Shown: positions 10,122-22,332 of the stretch, in pieces | Position numbering within the stretch: position 1 is the stretch's first letter | Layout: the number at the start of each line of letters is the position of its first letter | DNA from: Chara braunii | Lineage: Eukaryota > Streptophyta > Charophyceae > Charales > Characeae | Length of the DNA: 34,574 nucleotides | Direction: 5' to 3' | NCBI GenBank assembly: GCA_003427395.1 | Contig: BFEA01000001.1 | Span: 7,808,732-7,843,305, forward strand | The notes under the pieces: model-generated | The model's input: the letters and a program-made list of their open reading frames with translations, nothing else | Databases searched by the model: none | Told to the model about the DNA's origin: nothing | Program-made: the position numbers and the translations under genes

Positions 10122-10436
10122 AAGTTACCTGTGTGTGCCTCCACTCTACTTCGCCCCCAAACTGCTTAGCCGCCAATCTTTCCAGCCGCCAATCTGCTTT
10201 GCCAGCCGCCAACCTGCTTCCTCCACTCCTTCCACTCCCCAAAACCTGCCACGGCGCAGACAAGTTACCTGTGTGCCTCCACTCTACTTCGCCGCCAAAC
10301 TGCTTCGCCGCCACCTGTGTGCCTCCACTCTACTTCGCCGCCAAACTGCTTAGCCGCCAATCTGCTTTGCCAGCCGCCAACCTGCTTTGCCAGCCGCCAA
10401 TCTGCTTTGCCAGCCGCCAACCTGCTTAGCTAGCCT
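10122..10436. repeat. Minisatellite in the NOP56 5' flank
   Basis: Nested repeats. A longer motif (GTGCCTCCACTCTACTTCGC followed by a Cys/Gly-rich stretch) occurs near 10134, 10274 and 10318. A shorter one, TTTGCCAGCCGCCAA, recurs at 10196-10430. Open frames through it are repeat artefacts. It may affect the NOP56 promoter region. Confidence 0.85.
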
Positions 10437-11246
10437 CCCTCTGAACAGTCAATGTCGGACTATGATACACCTGTTAACCGACAGAAACCTGTCACAAGAT
10501 CAACCCCCCATGCTGCAGTTCGACGGAGCGGCCAACTTGTCGTTTCCTAGTCGTCCAGACGGTTCCCATTCGTAGGGTTACACTTACCCTTTCAACTCTT
10601 ACTGGTCGCTTCGTTTGCACTCCTCGACATCGCAGCACGCCACTTTACTTCACGGTCTGTCCACCGCATCTCCTGCGTCAATTACTCAGCTGTCCCTGCC
10701 GAAGGTCAATCACAAAGGAAGAGAAGAGAGACAAACACCACCGTCACTACAATCAGCAGGAAACATCATGGCATGACCGGACCTATCCGCCCCGACCTTA
10801 TTTCACACAAGCAGACTCTGAACGTCCTCACTACAGAAGAACAAAAATTCCATCGACGCCTCCACCTAACGCACAACAAGTCACCAACCGTGCTACTGAT
10901 CCACGGCAGAAGAAAACACAACACTCTCTAAGCTCAAGCTATTCCGCTCCGTTCATCATAAAAGACGGCCCCTGACATCGCAGCTGTGCACACGTCCGCG
11001 TGCGCACATTGTACGTCGGCGAACTCCTAAAGCAGAGCATCTTTTCTTCAATCATTACACGTCATCATTTCCATCGACAAATTCGAATAACTTCTACAAC
11101 AAAAGTATACCAAGAAACGCAAACATGGGATTGACATCAGATCATTCTCATACTCGTGAACAAGCTCTCTTCCTGTTACTTGATTGACATTAGGAGTTCA
11201 ACTGGCACGCAACTTTTATAAATGATTGTCATTCGCATATCGGAAA

Positions 11247-11250
<4 letters not shown>
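10437..11250. other. Region without recognised gene
   Basis: No convincing ORF, RNA gene or repeat was seen. Confidence 0.5.

Positions 11251-11336
<86 letters not shown>
11251..11336. repeat. (TC)43 microsatellite
   Basis: 86 bases of uninterrupted TC. Confidence 0.98.
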
Positions 11337-11340
<4 letters not shown>

Positions 11341-11436
11341 TATGTGTGTGTGCCCCTACCCAGCTTCGGCTTTGCCAGCGTGATTGACTACGTGCGGCTG
11401 GCAAGTGCAACAGTGATGCCAAATGAGTCACACGAG

Positions 11437-12340
11437 ACACACTCAGGAAAAAAATGAGGAAGAAGAAGACGAAGGACCACTGGAGGAAGGAGATGAGAAG
11501 AACTACAAGAGTAAGGAGGTAGAGGAGGAGGAAGAACAACTTGAGCGACAGGCGCAGCAAAAGAGTAAGGAGGTAGAGGAGGAGGAAGAACAACATAAGC
11601 GGCAGGCGCGGTAACGGGAAGAAGGAGCAAAATGAGAAGAACAGCAAGAGTAAGGAGGTAGAGGAGGAGGAAGAACAACATGAGCGGCAGGCGCAGCAAC
11701 ACGAAGAGGGAGCAGGAGGAGCTTAGGCGGGCCTCGACCCTCGATCGAGGGTGTGGAATTTTAGGCGCAACCGCGTGGCGTAAGCGATCGATGCTTGAGC
11801 TGAGTGTAAAAACTGCTCCTGCAGTGTGTTGCACCCGGCGCCGACGCAGGCGAGAGAGGAACGGAGGGGGGAGGAAAAGGGGCTGCTTATGCGTGCGTCG
11901 ATACTCGATCAGGGGCGTGGTTTGCCAAGGGCGGGCATATTGGCTAGGCGATCAGTGCCAGCGCGGAGCACCAAACATGCTCAGTCGGACCCGGCGCTAA
12001 TACCACCGGGTTAACAGTGCGAGAAGGAAGAGGACGACGACGACAACGAAAAACTTGCGCAGGAACAGGAATCTGTGAAGCAAAGTGAAAACGGGAGGAG
12101 GAGGGAAGATGAAAACAAGGAGGCAAAGGACGAGGAGGACGGGGAGGAGACGGAGAAGGAAACTATAGGGGTATGGTAAGAATGGTGTGAGTTGGATCGG
12201 GCGTCAAGGCCGGAGCCGAAGGAAGGAGAAGAAGAGGCCAAAGAGAATAGGACGCGCAATACGCACATAGGAAGGAAAAGGAGGGCTGCGGAATGCGAGA
12301 AGGAGATCGACGAGAAGCGGGCGGCCGAGGAAGAGAACGA

Positions 12341-12407
<67 letters not shown>

Positions 12408-12745
12408 AGTGAGAGAACGAAAAGGAGGGACTAGAAGATGAGTGGCGAAGACGAGCAGGAAGAGGAAGAGGAGGAGACCAAAGAGAAGGATGAAGCAGAT
12501 GTCGAAGAGGAGGAGGTCGGAGAGGACATCATGTATGGGTATCGTTACCATGTCCCGTGGTCGACCGAAGGAGGCAGAAGAAGAAACAGAAGAAGAGAAA
12601 GGAGACACTGGGAGGTAGGTGAGGTGGAGAAAAACGTCAAAGAGGAGGACAAAGAGAGGGAGAAGATGAGACAAAGGAGGAAAAAGGCCACGAGGAAGAA
12701 GAGTGTGGGGATGGAAGAGCCGACTTACCTTCCACGAGGACGGTA

Positions 12746-12747
<2 letters not shown>
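11437..12747 (+). other. Purine-rich low-complexity region
   Basis: The plus strand is dominated by GAA/GAG/AAG triplets, so every frame yields Glu/Lys/Arg-rich pieces broken by stops. A motif AAGAGTAAGGAGGTAGAGGA repeats at 11507, 11561 and 11646 (54 and 85 bases apart). Two diverged GC-richer segments (about 11728-11845 and 11895-11998) share TCGATC, GGCG..GCGATC and ACCCGGCGC, so they look like an old duplication. A (GA)n tract lies at 12346-12403. I do not call a gene; a decayed acidic/basic-repeat protein is possible. Confidence 0.6.
12346..12403. repeat. (GA)n microsatellite
   Basis: About 58 bases of GA within the purine-rich region. Confidence 0.97.

Positions 12748-12748
<1 letters not shown>

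Positions 12749-12790
<42 letters not shown>
12749..12790. repeat. (CT)n microsatellite
   Basis: About 42 bases of CT, opposite in strand sense to the GA tract 350 bases to its left. Confidence 0.97.
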
Positions 12791-12792
<2 letters not shown>

Positions 12793-13529
12793 CATTACAT
12801 TGCAGTACGGCCAGCCGCGCGGCTCGAATCGCAGTGGCGGCGGCTAGCACGAGGCCGGCAGCGGAGAATGGCCCCAACGCGGGTGGGCACCTTCGACCTT
12901 GGGAAGATGGACCGAGGAGCCGCCTGGGCGGAAGCAGAACCTTCAGAGGCCGGCCGCTACGATGGGGATCAGGGCACGAGGGCCCAATTTCCCATGGGCC
13001 CGGCCGAAGTTGTAAACGGGCAGAAAATGGCAGCGGGCAAAAAGAGGGTGGGTGGTTTTCCGGTGAGTCCGTCCACAGCGTTGTTCGTCATCGATCTGTT
13101 TGAACGCATGATCTCAACATCAATAGTACCATTCAGCAATACTACTTCGGTCACCCGCCGCCTTTTTCCCGTGCGCTCGGCCGCCCCCGCGTTTTCCTTT
13201 TCTTTGGACATTTCTCGATTTCTGCGTGCCGTCTTCGAGCAGGGGCCATATTACCGGTTTCAGCTCCCGACGGGACCCCCCAATGTATACAAACCGGTAC
13301 GATCGGGGAAGGGCAACGCCACACCGGCTGACTGCACCAACAGGTGCAGGTACCTGACTGGCTATTTTTGCCATCTCGGGAGTCCCTGGCACTGTTTAGT
13401 GATCACCTTTTCTTTACGGGCCCCGTTTTCCCCCTGCAAATCCGACGCAAAGTACCTATCCAAGCGAGGGCATAATTTTCCTCTGTCAAATTTTCCTTTA
13501 CCAGTGCAATTTGTGCGGTGCCCTGAAAA
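12791..13529. other. GC-richer region, long ORF of unknown nature
   Basis: An open frame of 288 codons runs 12703-13569 on the plus strand, but its start lies in the CT repeat, its end runs into LINE-B, and it shows no motif I know. The minus strand also has several open stretches, one with KRRRVTEVV, faintly like plant hAT transposases. Probably old transposon or non-coding DNA; function unknown. Confidence 0.35.
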
Positions 13530-13550
13530 ACGCCGTAGTTCCAAGATGCA
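13530..13550. repeat. Diverged target-site duplication, left copy (LINE-B)
   Basis: ACGCCGTAGTTCCAAGATGC matches, with about three substitutions and one indel, the sequence directly after the LINE-B poly(A) at 15698-15719. Confidence 0.6.
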
Positions 13551-15697
13551 GAGCTACGGCCGAGGTTAGTTGAGCTATATAACCAGATCTTGGTAGGTGG
13601 CCGTTTGGGGAAAGGGATGACACATGGAGTAATTAGCATGTTGTTTAAGAAGGGAGATAAGACTGAAGTCAGGAACTGGCGCCCAATTTCTTTGTTGAAT
13701 GTGTCCTATAAGATATTGGCGAAAACCTTGGCAAGGAGGTTGGGAGGCCACTTACCGAGCTTAGTCGAAGGAGACCAGGGCGCCTTTGTGCAAGGGAGGT
13801 CTATTTTCAACGACGTGGTCATAGCATTGGAAGTCTTGGAGGTAGTACAGTCAGAGTGCATGAACATGGCAGTTCTTTTGTTGGACCTCGAAAAGGCCTA
13901 CGACAAAGTAGGGTGGCCTTTTGTATTTACGACCCTGAGAAGAATGGGATTTGGCTCCCCCTTTTGCAAATGGCTAGTGGCAATGTACACCTTCTCTACC
14001 TCAATGGTGATGATCAACGGGTACCTGTCAAAGTCGTTCAAGCTTTCAAGATCCTTGAGGCAAGGGTGTCCTCTTGCCCCACCCCTCTTTGTGCCACAGA
14101 TGGAGGTACTTCTTAACAGACTGCACCGGAATCAGTATCTCAAAGGTCTGACGATGCACAGCGGCACACAATGCAATGTCAAAGCCCTTGCTGATGACTT
14201 GTTTGTCATCAGTGAGAACTCAGGTACCTCCCACTCAAATGAGTTGCGTATTGTCAATGAGGAGATTATCAAGATCTGGAGGAATCCTCCACAGGCAAGA
14301 GTAGTGGGCAAACGAGGTACTTCTGAGGAAAAGAGGAAGTGGGTGTGGATAGGACACTCTCCACTAAGGAGGTTACGCATTGATCCTGCAGCATGGAGTT
14401 GGTTTACGGGGGAAGCAAGACAACCTCAACTCTCCTTGTCAGAATACTCGGTTGCAAAGGGCTACAATCTGAGGAGGAAAACCAGGAACAGGAAACCTGC
14501 GGTGCAGATGGTAAACAGTGACCTCTGAGGATTTGTCAGAGACGGGATCCTTGTTCTTGGCCCTGTGGGACTCGTTGACGTACCTCCCGAATGGAAAATA
14601 GGTGGCAATACTGTGGCAGATCTCCTTGATGGTAACACCCTCAGCTGTCTGGCTGGTCAGTCGAGGCATGCAAGTGGATCTCAAGTGCCCTCGCTGCAAC
14701 TGGCCTTTTGAGTCCACGCGACACCTCTGGTGGGAGTGCCCTGCGTCCCGAAGAATCTGGAAGTGGTGGAAATACCACTGGCAGCGCTTTGGGGACCCTG
14801 TGGTAGACTAGGAAGAACGATGGGTGTTGTTGGGGTTCCTCCCAGCAGGCGTACATAGAAACCGTGGTTGACCCTATATCGCACAGGCGACAAGGGGCAT
14901 CCTCTATGAGGTCATTTGGAAGGACAGGAATAGGGCGAGGTTCGAAAGACGACCTTTTTCGGACGTGGAGATCAAGAAAGCAGTGAGACAGAGCCTGAGG
15001 GAGGTAATCAGGGTCGATTAGAGGAAAAGAGCGAGGGTCGGAAAGGGGAGCAGAAGGCAACTGCAATGGTTTTTAGATATGTGGGCAAATCGACATCACT
15101 TGGTTGGGGTACATAGGACCAAGGGTCTCGTCCTCTCCCCTTGGGTGACTGAACCACTTCAGGGAGGATAGGGGCATAAGGAACTGGTGGAGTCAGGTGT
15201 TAGATATTAGTTTTAGGTGAACCGGGACACTCGGTTCTCATAAGAAGCCCTGCCGCGGGAGGCAGCTTAGTGGGAGGTGGGTGGTGGAGTGCCACTAGTT
15301 AAGTGGAACGCGAGTTTCAACCAACCGCTAAACTAGGTTGGTTCTGGGTGCTATGAGCAGGCCCCTTTAGTAGAGGTGCAACATTATGGGCAGTGGTTAG
15401 AATTCTTAGAGTTCGGATAGGGGTTAGAGGGTCAAATAGAAGTTGGTGAGTCAGTATGTTGTCTGCTTTTTCGTTTTAATAGGTATGAGTGGAGATGTGT
15501 CTTTGGCAATGAAAGGTAACGACAGAATGATAAGGAAACAAATTTGCAGTAACAGTGTTCCTTTTTGTGTTCTTGAATTCGTTAGTGGAGATCTATAAGT
15601 GAAACTGGTTGATGCTGCTAGGATAACTTTCGGGTTGATTTGTGAGGTCCCCGGCCTCCTGAAGTTCGAATGACAAAAAAAAAAAAACAAAAAAAAA
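13551..15697 (+). mobile_element. LINE-B: 5'-truncated, internally deleted L1-like LINE
   Basis: A second LINE related to LINE-A. It begins inside ORF2 just before the RT, lacks ORF1 and endonuclease, keeps zf-RVT and a 3' UTR with the CCCGGCCTCC end motif, and finishes in an interrupted poly(A) at 15674-15697. Diverged target-site duplications flank it. Truncation at the 5' end plus poly(A) and target duplication is the standard outcome of target-primed reverse transcription. Confidence 0.85.
13563..15021 (+). pseudogene. LINE-B ORF2 fragment: RT plus zf-RVT
   Basis: Enters in frame with VELYNQILVGG, then shows FKKGDKTEVRNWRPISLLN, DLEKAYDKV (motif A), SRSLRQGCPLAP (motif B) and KALADDLFVI (motif C, about 14190-14210). 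Soon after motif C the frame jumps to a segment matching the far C-terminal part of LINE-A (IDPAAWSWF against LDPALWTWR), so several hundred residues of thumb and linker are deleted. After TGA at 14526-14528 homology resumes in another frame at about 14640-14790 with zf-RVT (CPRCNWPFES, HLWWECPAS, IWKWW). It continues with stops (TAG 14809) to TAG 15019-15021. Confidence 0.85.
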
Positions 15698-15719
15698 ACG
15701 CCGTATTTCGTCAGATGCA
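15698..15719. repeat. Diverged target-site duplication, right copy (LINE-B)
   Basis: ACGCCGTATTTCGTCAGATG follows the poly(A) immediately and pairs with 13530-13550. Confidence 0.6.
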
Positions 15720-15837
15720 CTTCTCCTTGCATATCGCAACCTCAGTTGGCACCCAACTTTGCACCATAGACCTGGTCGTCGGTGGCTGGGCCCGCTACAT
15801 TCGTTTCACGCTGTGCCCCAGCACAACCCATGGGGAG

Positions 15838-18800
15838 CGACCAGATCCATCGGCACCAACCAGATCCTCCGGTGCCAACCAGCTCCATGGCCGCGCTCGG
15901 CAACGAGATCTGGTCGGTGCCAACCATCTCCATGGCCGCGCTCGGCAGTGGGATCTGGTCGGTGCCAACCAGCTTCATGGCCGCGCTCGGCAGCACCCGC
16001 AGCCAATATATGAGAAAGGTACAGGCGGTTTAGGTTTAAGAATTTGATCAGTGAGCGATTACTGTGGGTGACTGTCATTTGTCTAGTGTCCCACGTCTAC
16101 AACAACCTGGTCTTTTTAACCACTAGTACTTTTGCCGAGTACGAAAACAGCGGGTCTCGAGTGGGCCTCTGACCTTTCAGGAGGCCAAAAGAAACGACAA
16201 CCGCCGATCAGATTTATCAATGTTAGTTGTCATCGGACCCGGCCTCCGATTATTTCGGAGTTTGGAAAAACTACCAGTTTTTCCTATTTTGCCAAAATAA
16301 ACGAAGGAAAAATTGTTGAAACACCCCTAAAAGTTTCGGTATTTTGTCAGGTACCCTAAAACACAGGGGTACACTGAAATGGCCCAAACTTCTGCATCTG
16401 CCCCCGTCCTCCTCATTGGCAACTACGACATATTTCCTGGCCCTGGGCTGCAGGAGCCCATGCATTTCTTTTGCCATTTGCAAGGCCCAACGACCAGAAC
16501 TACCGGGCCACATAGACAAGTTGTCCAGGGCACGGTAGAAGTATATGCAAAAGTTGCCAGGTCAAATTGGCAAGTGGGATATATCGCAAAGTGACACTAT
16601 TGTCGTAGGGACATTTTGCCATACCGATGTCTTTTATGGGTATTTGACGAAATACCCAAAATTTCAAGGGTATTTCAATATTTTTCCCATTTAAAAAATA
16701 ATTTGTTTAGTGTGTTGAAGCTTCTTTTTACGTGTTCTACTAACAAATGTTGCCACCATTAAAGCAAGAACCGCTTCTCGACCCCTCGGTCAAGAACTGA
16801 CTGCAGCGAAGCCGGCAAAAAAATAACACTGGTTGCTCTTCCAAGAGTACAACAGTAGTCGCAACTGCAAGTGCAGACCAGGCCTAACTCCCTGCACCAC
16901 CCTTAACCCTTTCCTTTTTTTTCCTGGGAAAACCCTATCCCAAGTCCACTATCCTAGCGGTGGTAAGAGAGTCCTCATGATTGAGGACTTGGTCAATGGG
17001 CTAATCCATCTATTGATGGGGAGCGTCACCTGCTGGAAATTGCATCTAGCGTTCCTTCAAACAACTTTACAATACCGTGAGGGGGGGGGGGGTGTCATTA
17101 ATCATCGTGTATTTGAGGTACTATATCCCTTGGGGCTGCAAGTTATGCCATTTCCATACACCTCAAGTGTCGACCTAGCCCTGTGCCTGGAAATGACAAA
17201 CCCTTGACCTGGTTGTACATGACTAATTCCCTTTTTGAACCCGATGTTCGCGTCAATCTAAGAGCCTACAGCCCACCCCTAAACCATTTGCTGAGTCCAC
17301 TTAAAGCTTTAAAGTGGAAAATATCTCTTCAACCTATACTTAGATCACCAAAGTTAGCGTGTATTTATTGGCACCTCCCTTTTTCCACTCCATAGATGTT
17401 GAACTGCACCGAGACCGTCACTTACGTTGTTCACCGTGTTGTTCATTGGTTTTCCGACCCCATATGCAATGAAGCGTTCAGAAGGCAATGAGCTCATCCA
17501 CGCCTTTTCATGTTACACCAACTACCACCAAATGTGGCTGAGAGGTTGGCCTTGCCTGAGTTGAGCAAAGGTTTACTCGGGCCTAGTCAAGTCGTGGATG
17601 CTGATATCATGTACCTCACCCACCCCAATCGATGCCATCCATAAACCAGATCCATTGGCACCTACCAGATCCTCCGGTGCCAACTAGATCCATCGACCGC
17701 GCTTGGCAGCACCCTCAGCCGGTGTATGAGAAAGGTATTGGCGGTTTAAGATTAAGAATTTGATTAGTGGGTGATTAATGTGGGTGACCATCATCTATCT
17801 AGTATCCCACGTCTACAACAACATGGTTTCTTAAACCACTAGTACCTTTGTCGAGTGGAAAAATAGCGGGCCTCAAGTGGACCTCCGACCTTTTAGGAGG
17901 CCAAAACTAAATGACAAACGCCGATCAGATTTATCAATATCGGCCGTTGTAAGGCCCAACCTCCTAACTTTTTGGAGTTTGGAAAAACTGATAGTTTTTT
18001 TTATTTTGCCAACACTAATGAAGGTAATAAAATAAGGAAAAATTGTTGAAACACCCCTAAAAGTTTTAGTATTTAGTCAGGTACCCCTAAAACATAGGGG
18101 TACACTGAAATGCCCCAAACTTTTGCATGTGCCCCCGTCCTCCTCATTAGTAACTTCAACATATGCCCTGGCCCTGGGTTGCAGGGGCCCATGCATTTCT
18201 TTTGCCATCTGCAAGACCAACGCCCAAAACTACCGGGCCACATAGACAAGTTGCCAAGGACTCGGTAGAAGTATATGCAAAAGTTGTAAGGTTCAATTGG
18301 TGAATGGGATATATCACAATGATACACTACTGTCATAGGGGCATTCTGCCATACTCATGCCTTTTACAAGTATTTGACAAAATACCCCGAATTTCAGGGG
18401 CATTTCAATAATTTTTCCATTTAAAAAAGGATTTGTTTAGTGCATCGAAACTTTTTTTTACGCGTTCTACTAACAAATGTTGCCACCACTGAAGCAAAAG
18501 ACGCTTCTCGACCCCTCATTCAAGACGCGATTATATCAAAGCCTGCAAGAAAACAACAACGATTGCTCTCCCGGGAGTACCACAGTCGTCGAAACTGCAA
18601 GTGCAGACCAGGCCCAACTCCCTGCACCACCCTTGACACTTTCCTTTTTTTCTTTATTATTATTATTATTTTTTCCTGAAAAGCCTTATCCCAAGTCCAC
18701 TATTCTGGCAGTTGTAAGAGAGTCGTTGGGATTGAGGACTTGGCCAATGGGTTGCTCCATCTATTGGTGGGGAGCGTCACCTACTGGAAACTGGGTCTAG

Positions 18801-21800
18801 CATTCCTTATGACAACTTTACAATATCATGAGTGTGGGCTTTTGTCATTAATCATCGTGCGTTAGAGGTACTATACCCCTTGGGGCTGCAAGTGATGCCC
18901 TTCCCGTACTGCTGAAATGTTGACCTAGCCCTGTGCTTGGAAATGATAAACCCTTGAACTGGTTGTGCATGAATAATTCCCTTTTCAAACTCGATGCTCG
19001 CGTCAATCCAAGAGTCTGCAACCCACCCTTAAATCATTTGCAAAGTCAACTTAGAGTTTTAAAGGGAAAAATGCCTCGTCAACCTATACTTAGATCGCCA
19101 GAAGTAAGCGTGCATTTATTGACACCTTCCTTTTCCCACTCCACAGATGTTGAACCGCACCGAGACCGTCACTTAGGCCGTTTGCTGTGTTGTTCATAGG
19201 TCGTCTGACCCAATAGGCGACGAAACGTTCAGAAGGCAATGAGCTCATCCACACCTTCTCATGTTATGCGAGTTGCTACCAAGTGTGCCTCAGAGGTTGC
19301 CCTTGCCTAAGATGAGCAAGAGTTTCCTCTGCCCTTGTCAAGTTGTAGTTGTAAATATCATGTACCACACCCTCCCCAGTCGATGTCATCCATCAGCCAG
19401 ATCCATCGACACCAACCAAATCCTACAGTGCCAACGAGATCCATCGACCACGCTTGGCAGCACCCGCGACCGATGTATGAGAAAGGTACTCGGGGTTTAA
19501 GATTAAGAATTTGATGAGTGAGCGATTATTATGGGAAACTGTCATTTGTCTACTATCCCACGTTTACAACAACCTGGGTTTTTTAACCACTAATACCTTT
19601 GCCGAGTGGAAAGATAGCAAGCCTCAAGTAGGCCTCCCACCTTTTAGGAGACAAAAATGAAATGATTACAACCGATTAGATTTATCAATGTCAGTCGTCG
19701 TCGGACCCAACCTCCATTTTTTTGGAGTTTCCAAAAACTGCCAGTTTTAGATATTTTTCGAACAGTGGTGGAGGTAATAAGAGAATGGAAAATTGTTGAA
19801 ACACCCCTAAACGTTTTGGTGTTAAGTCAAGTACCCCTAAAACACAATCTTAGACTGAAATACCCCAAACTTCTGCATTTGCCTCTGTCCTCATCATTCG
19901 CAACTTCGCCATATGCCCTGACCCTGGGTTGTGGGGGACCACGCATTTCTTTTGCCATCTGCAGGGTCTAGCGGCTAGCACTACTGAGACACATAGACAG
20001 GTTGTCCAAGGGCCGATAGAAATGTATGCAAAAATTGCCAGGACCAATTGGCGAGTGGGATATATCACAAAATAATACTATTGTCATAGGGGCATTTTGC
20101 CATACCCATGCCTTTTATGAGAATTTAACGAAATACCCCAAATCTCAAGGGCATTTCAATAATTTTTCCATTTAAAAAAAGGATTTTTTTAGTGCGTTGA
20201 AGCTTCTTTTTACGTGTTCTACTAACAAATATTACCACCACTAAAGCAAGATCCGCTTCTGAACCCCTCGTTAAAGACCTGGCTGCAGCGAAGCCTGCAA
20301 GAAAACAACAGTGGTTGCTCTCCTGAGAGTACAATACTAGTCGAAACTGCAAGTGCAGACCAGACCCAACTCCCTACACCCTAACCCTTTTCTTTTTTCC
20401 TTTTTTTTTCATTCTTTTTCCCAGGAAACCCCTATCCCAAGTCCACTATCCTGGCAGCGGTAAGAGAGTCGTCGGGATTGAGGACTTGGCCAGTGGGCTG
20501 CTCCATCTATTGGTGGGGAGCGTCACCTGCTGGAAACTGGGTCTAGCATTCCTTATAACAACTTTACAATATCGTGAATGGGCTTTTGTCATTAATCATC
20601 GTGCGTTAGAGGTACTATACCTCTTGGAGCTGCAAGTGATACCCTTCCCATACACCTCAAGTGTTGACCTAGCCCTGCGCCTGGAAATGACAAACCCTTG
20701 ACCTGGTTGTTCATGACCAATTCCCTTTTTAAACCCGGTGTCCGCGTCAATCTAGAGGCCTACAACCCACCCCTAAACCATTTGCAGAGTCCACTTAGAG
20801 CTTTAAAGGGGGACATGTTTCTTCAACGTATACTCAAACCGCTAGAAGGAAGTGTGTATTTGTTGACACCTCCCTTTTCGCACTCCCTAGGTGTTGAACC
20901 GCACCGAGACTGTCACTTAGGTCATATATGGTGTTGGTTATAGGTCTTGTGGCCCAATACATGATGAAGCATTCAAAAGGCAATGAGTTTATCCACGTCT
21001 TTTCATGTTACGCCAACTGTTACCAGATGTGGTTGAAAGGTTGCCCTTGCCTGAGATGAGTAAAGGTTTCCTCGGGCCTAGTCAGGTCGTGGTTGTTGAT
21101 ATCATGTAGCACACCCGCCCCTGCCAATGTCACCCATCGGCCAGATCCATTGGCGCCGACCAGATCCTCCGATGTCAGCCAGATCCATCGGCCGCGTTTG
21201 ACAGCATCCACCGCCGATGTATGAGAAAGGTATTGACGGTTTAAAATTAAGAATTTAATCAGTGGGCGATTACTGTGGGTGACTGTCATTTGTCTAGTAT
21301 CCCACGTCTACAACAACCTGGGCTTTTTAACCACTAGTGCCTTTGTCGAGGGGGGAAATAGCGGGCCTCGAGTGGGCCTCCCACCTTTTAGGAGGCCAAA
21401 CGAAATGACGACCACCGATTATATTTATCAATATCGGTCGTTGTCAGGCCCGACCTCCAATTTTTTTTTAGTTCGGAAAAACTGTTAGTGGTGGAGGTAA
21501 TAAAATAAGAAAAAATTATGAAAACACCCTTAAAAGTTTTGGTACTTCATAAGGTACCCCTAAAACACGGGTGTACGCTGAAATGCCTCAAACTTTTGCA
21601 TTTGCCCCCATCGTTCTCATTGGCAACTTCGCCATATGCCTTGACCATGGGCTGCTGGGGCCCATTCGTTTCTTCTGACATCTGCAAGGTCCAACAACCA
21701 GAACTACCAAGGCACATAGACAAGTTGTCCAGGGTCCGGTAAAAGTATATGTAAAAGTTGGCAGGTCCAATTGGCGAGTGGGATATATCGTAAAGTTACA

Positions 21801-22332
21801 CTATTGTGATATGAGCTTTTTTGCCACACCAATGCCTTTTATGGGTATTTGACGAAATACCTAAAATTTCACGGGCATTTCAATAATTTTTCCATTTAAA
21901 AAAGGATTTGTTTAGTACGTTGAAGCTTCTTTTGACGCGGTCTACTAGCAAATGTTCCCACCACTATAGCAAAAACCGCTTTTAGATCCCTCATTCAAGA
22001 CCTGACTTCAGCGAAGGGTGTTAGAAAACAACAGTGGTCGCTCTCCCGGGAGTACCTCAATCATTGAAACTACAAGTGCAGACCAGACCTAACTCTCTGC
22101 ACCATCCTTAACCCTTTCCTTTTTTCTTTTTTTTTTTCTTTTTTTTCCAGGAAAGCTATAATATGAGTCCACTATCCTGACGGTCGTAAGAGAGCCGTCG
22201 GGATTCAGGACTTGGCCAGTGGGCTGCTCCATCTATTGGTGGGGAGCGTCACCTGCTGGAAACTGCATCCAGCGTCTCTTAGAACAACTTCACAATACCC
22301 AGAGTGAGAGCTTTGGTTATTAATCATCGTGA
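15838..22332. repeat. Tandem array, about 3.7 copies of a 1.74-kb unit
   Basis: Anchors repeat at near-constant spacing. AATTTGATCAGTG-like: 16041, 17757, 19508, 21252. TGCCACCA.TAAAGC-like: 16751, 18481, 20232, 21956. CAGATCCATCGGCACCAACC-like: about 15842, 17647, 19398, 21141. Homology starts near 15838 and stops after ATCATCGTG at about 22332. Copies differ by scattered substitutions and small indels. Each holds an A/T-rich block (GGAAAAATTGTTGAAACACC and TTTCAATAATTTTTCCATTT) and a pyrimidine tract. Small open frames recur by descent but are broken differently in each copy, so no shared protein is evident. All copies are head-to-tail. Nature unknown: a macrosatellite or a tandemly multiplied non-autonomous element. 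Confidence 0.9.
15874..15993. repeat. 45-bp minisatellite in first array unit
   Basis: About 2.7 copies of a 45-bp unit beginning GCCAACCAGCTCCATGGCCG, at 15874, 15919 and 15964. The other three array units have only one equivalent, so it expanded locally. Confidence 0.85.

Noticed and set aside
8414-10353. Plus-strand open frames opposite NOP56
   Set aside because: Antisense shadows of a well-supported conserved gene; Phe/Ser-rich stretches mirror the Lys/Glu tail.
12703-13569. 288-codon ORF
   Set aside because: Starts in a CT repeat, ends in a LINE, and shows no recognisable motif or conserved block.
16833-20943. Recurring small ORFs in the 1.74-kb units
   Set aside because: Similar only because the DNA is repeated; frames are broken differently in each copy.
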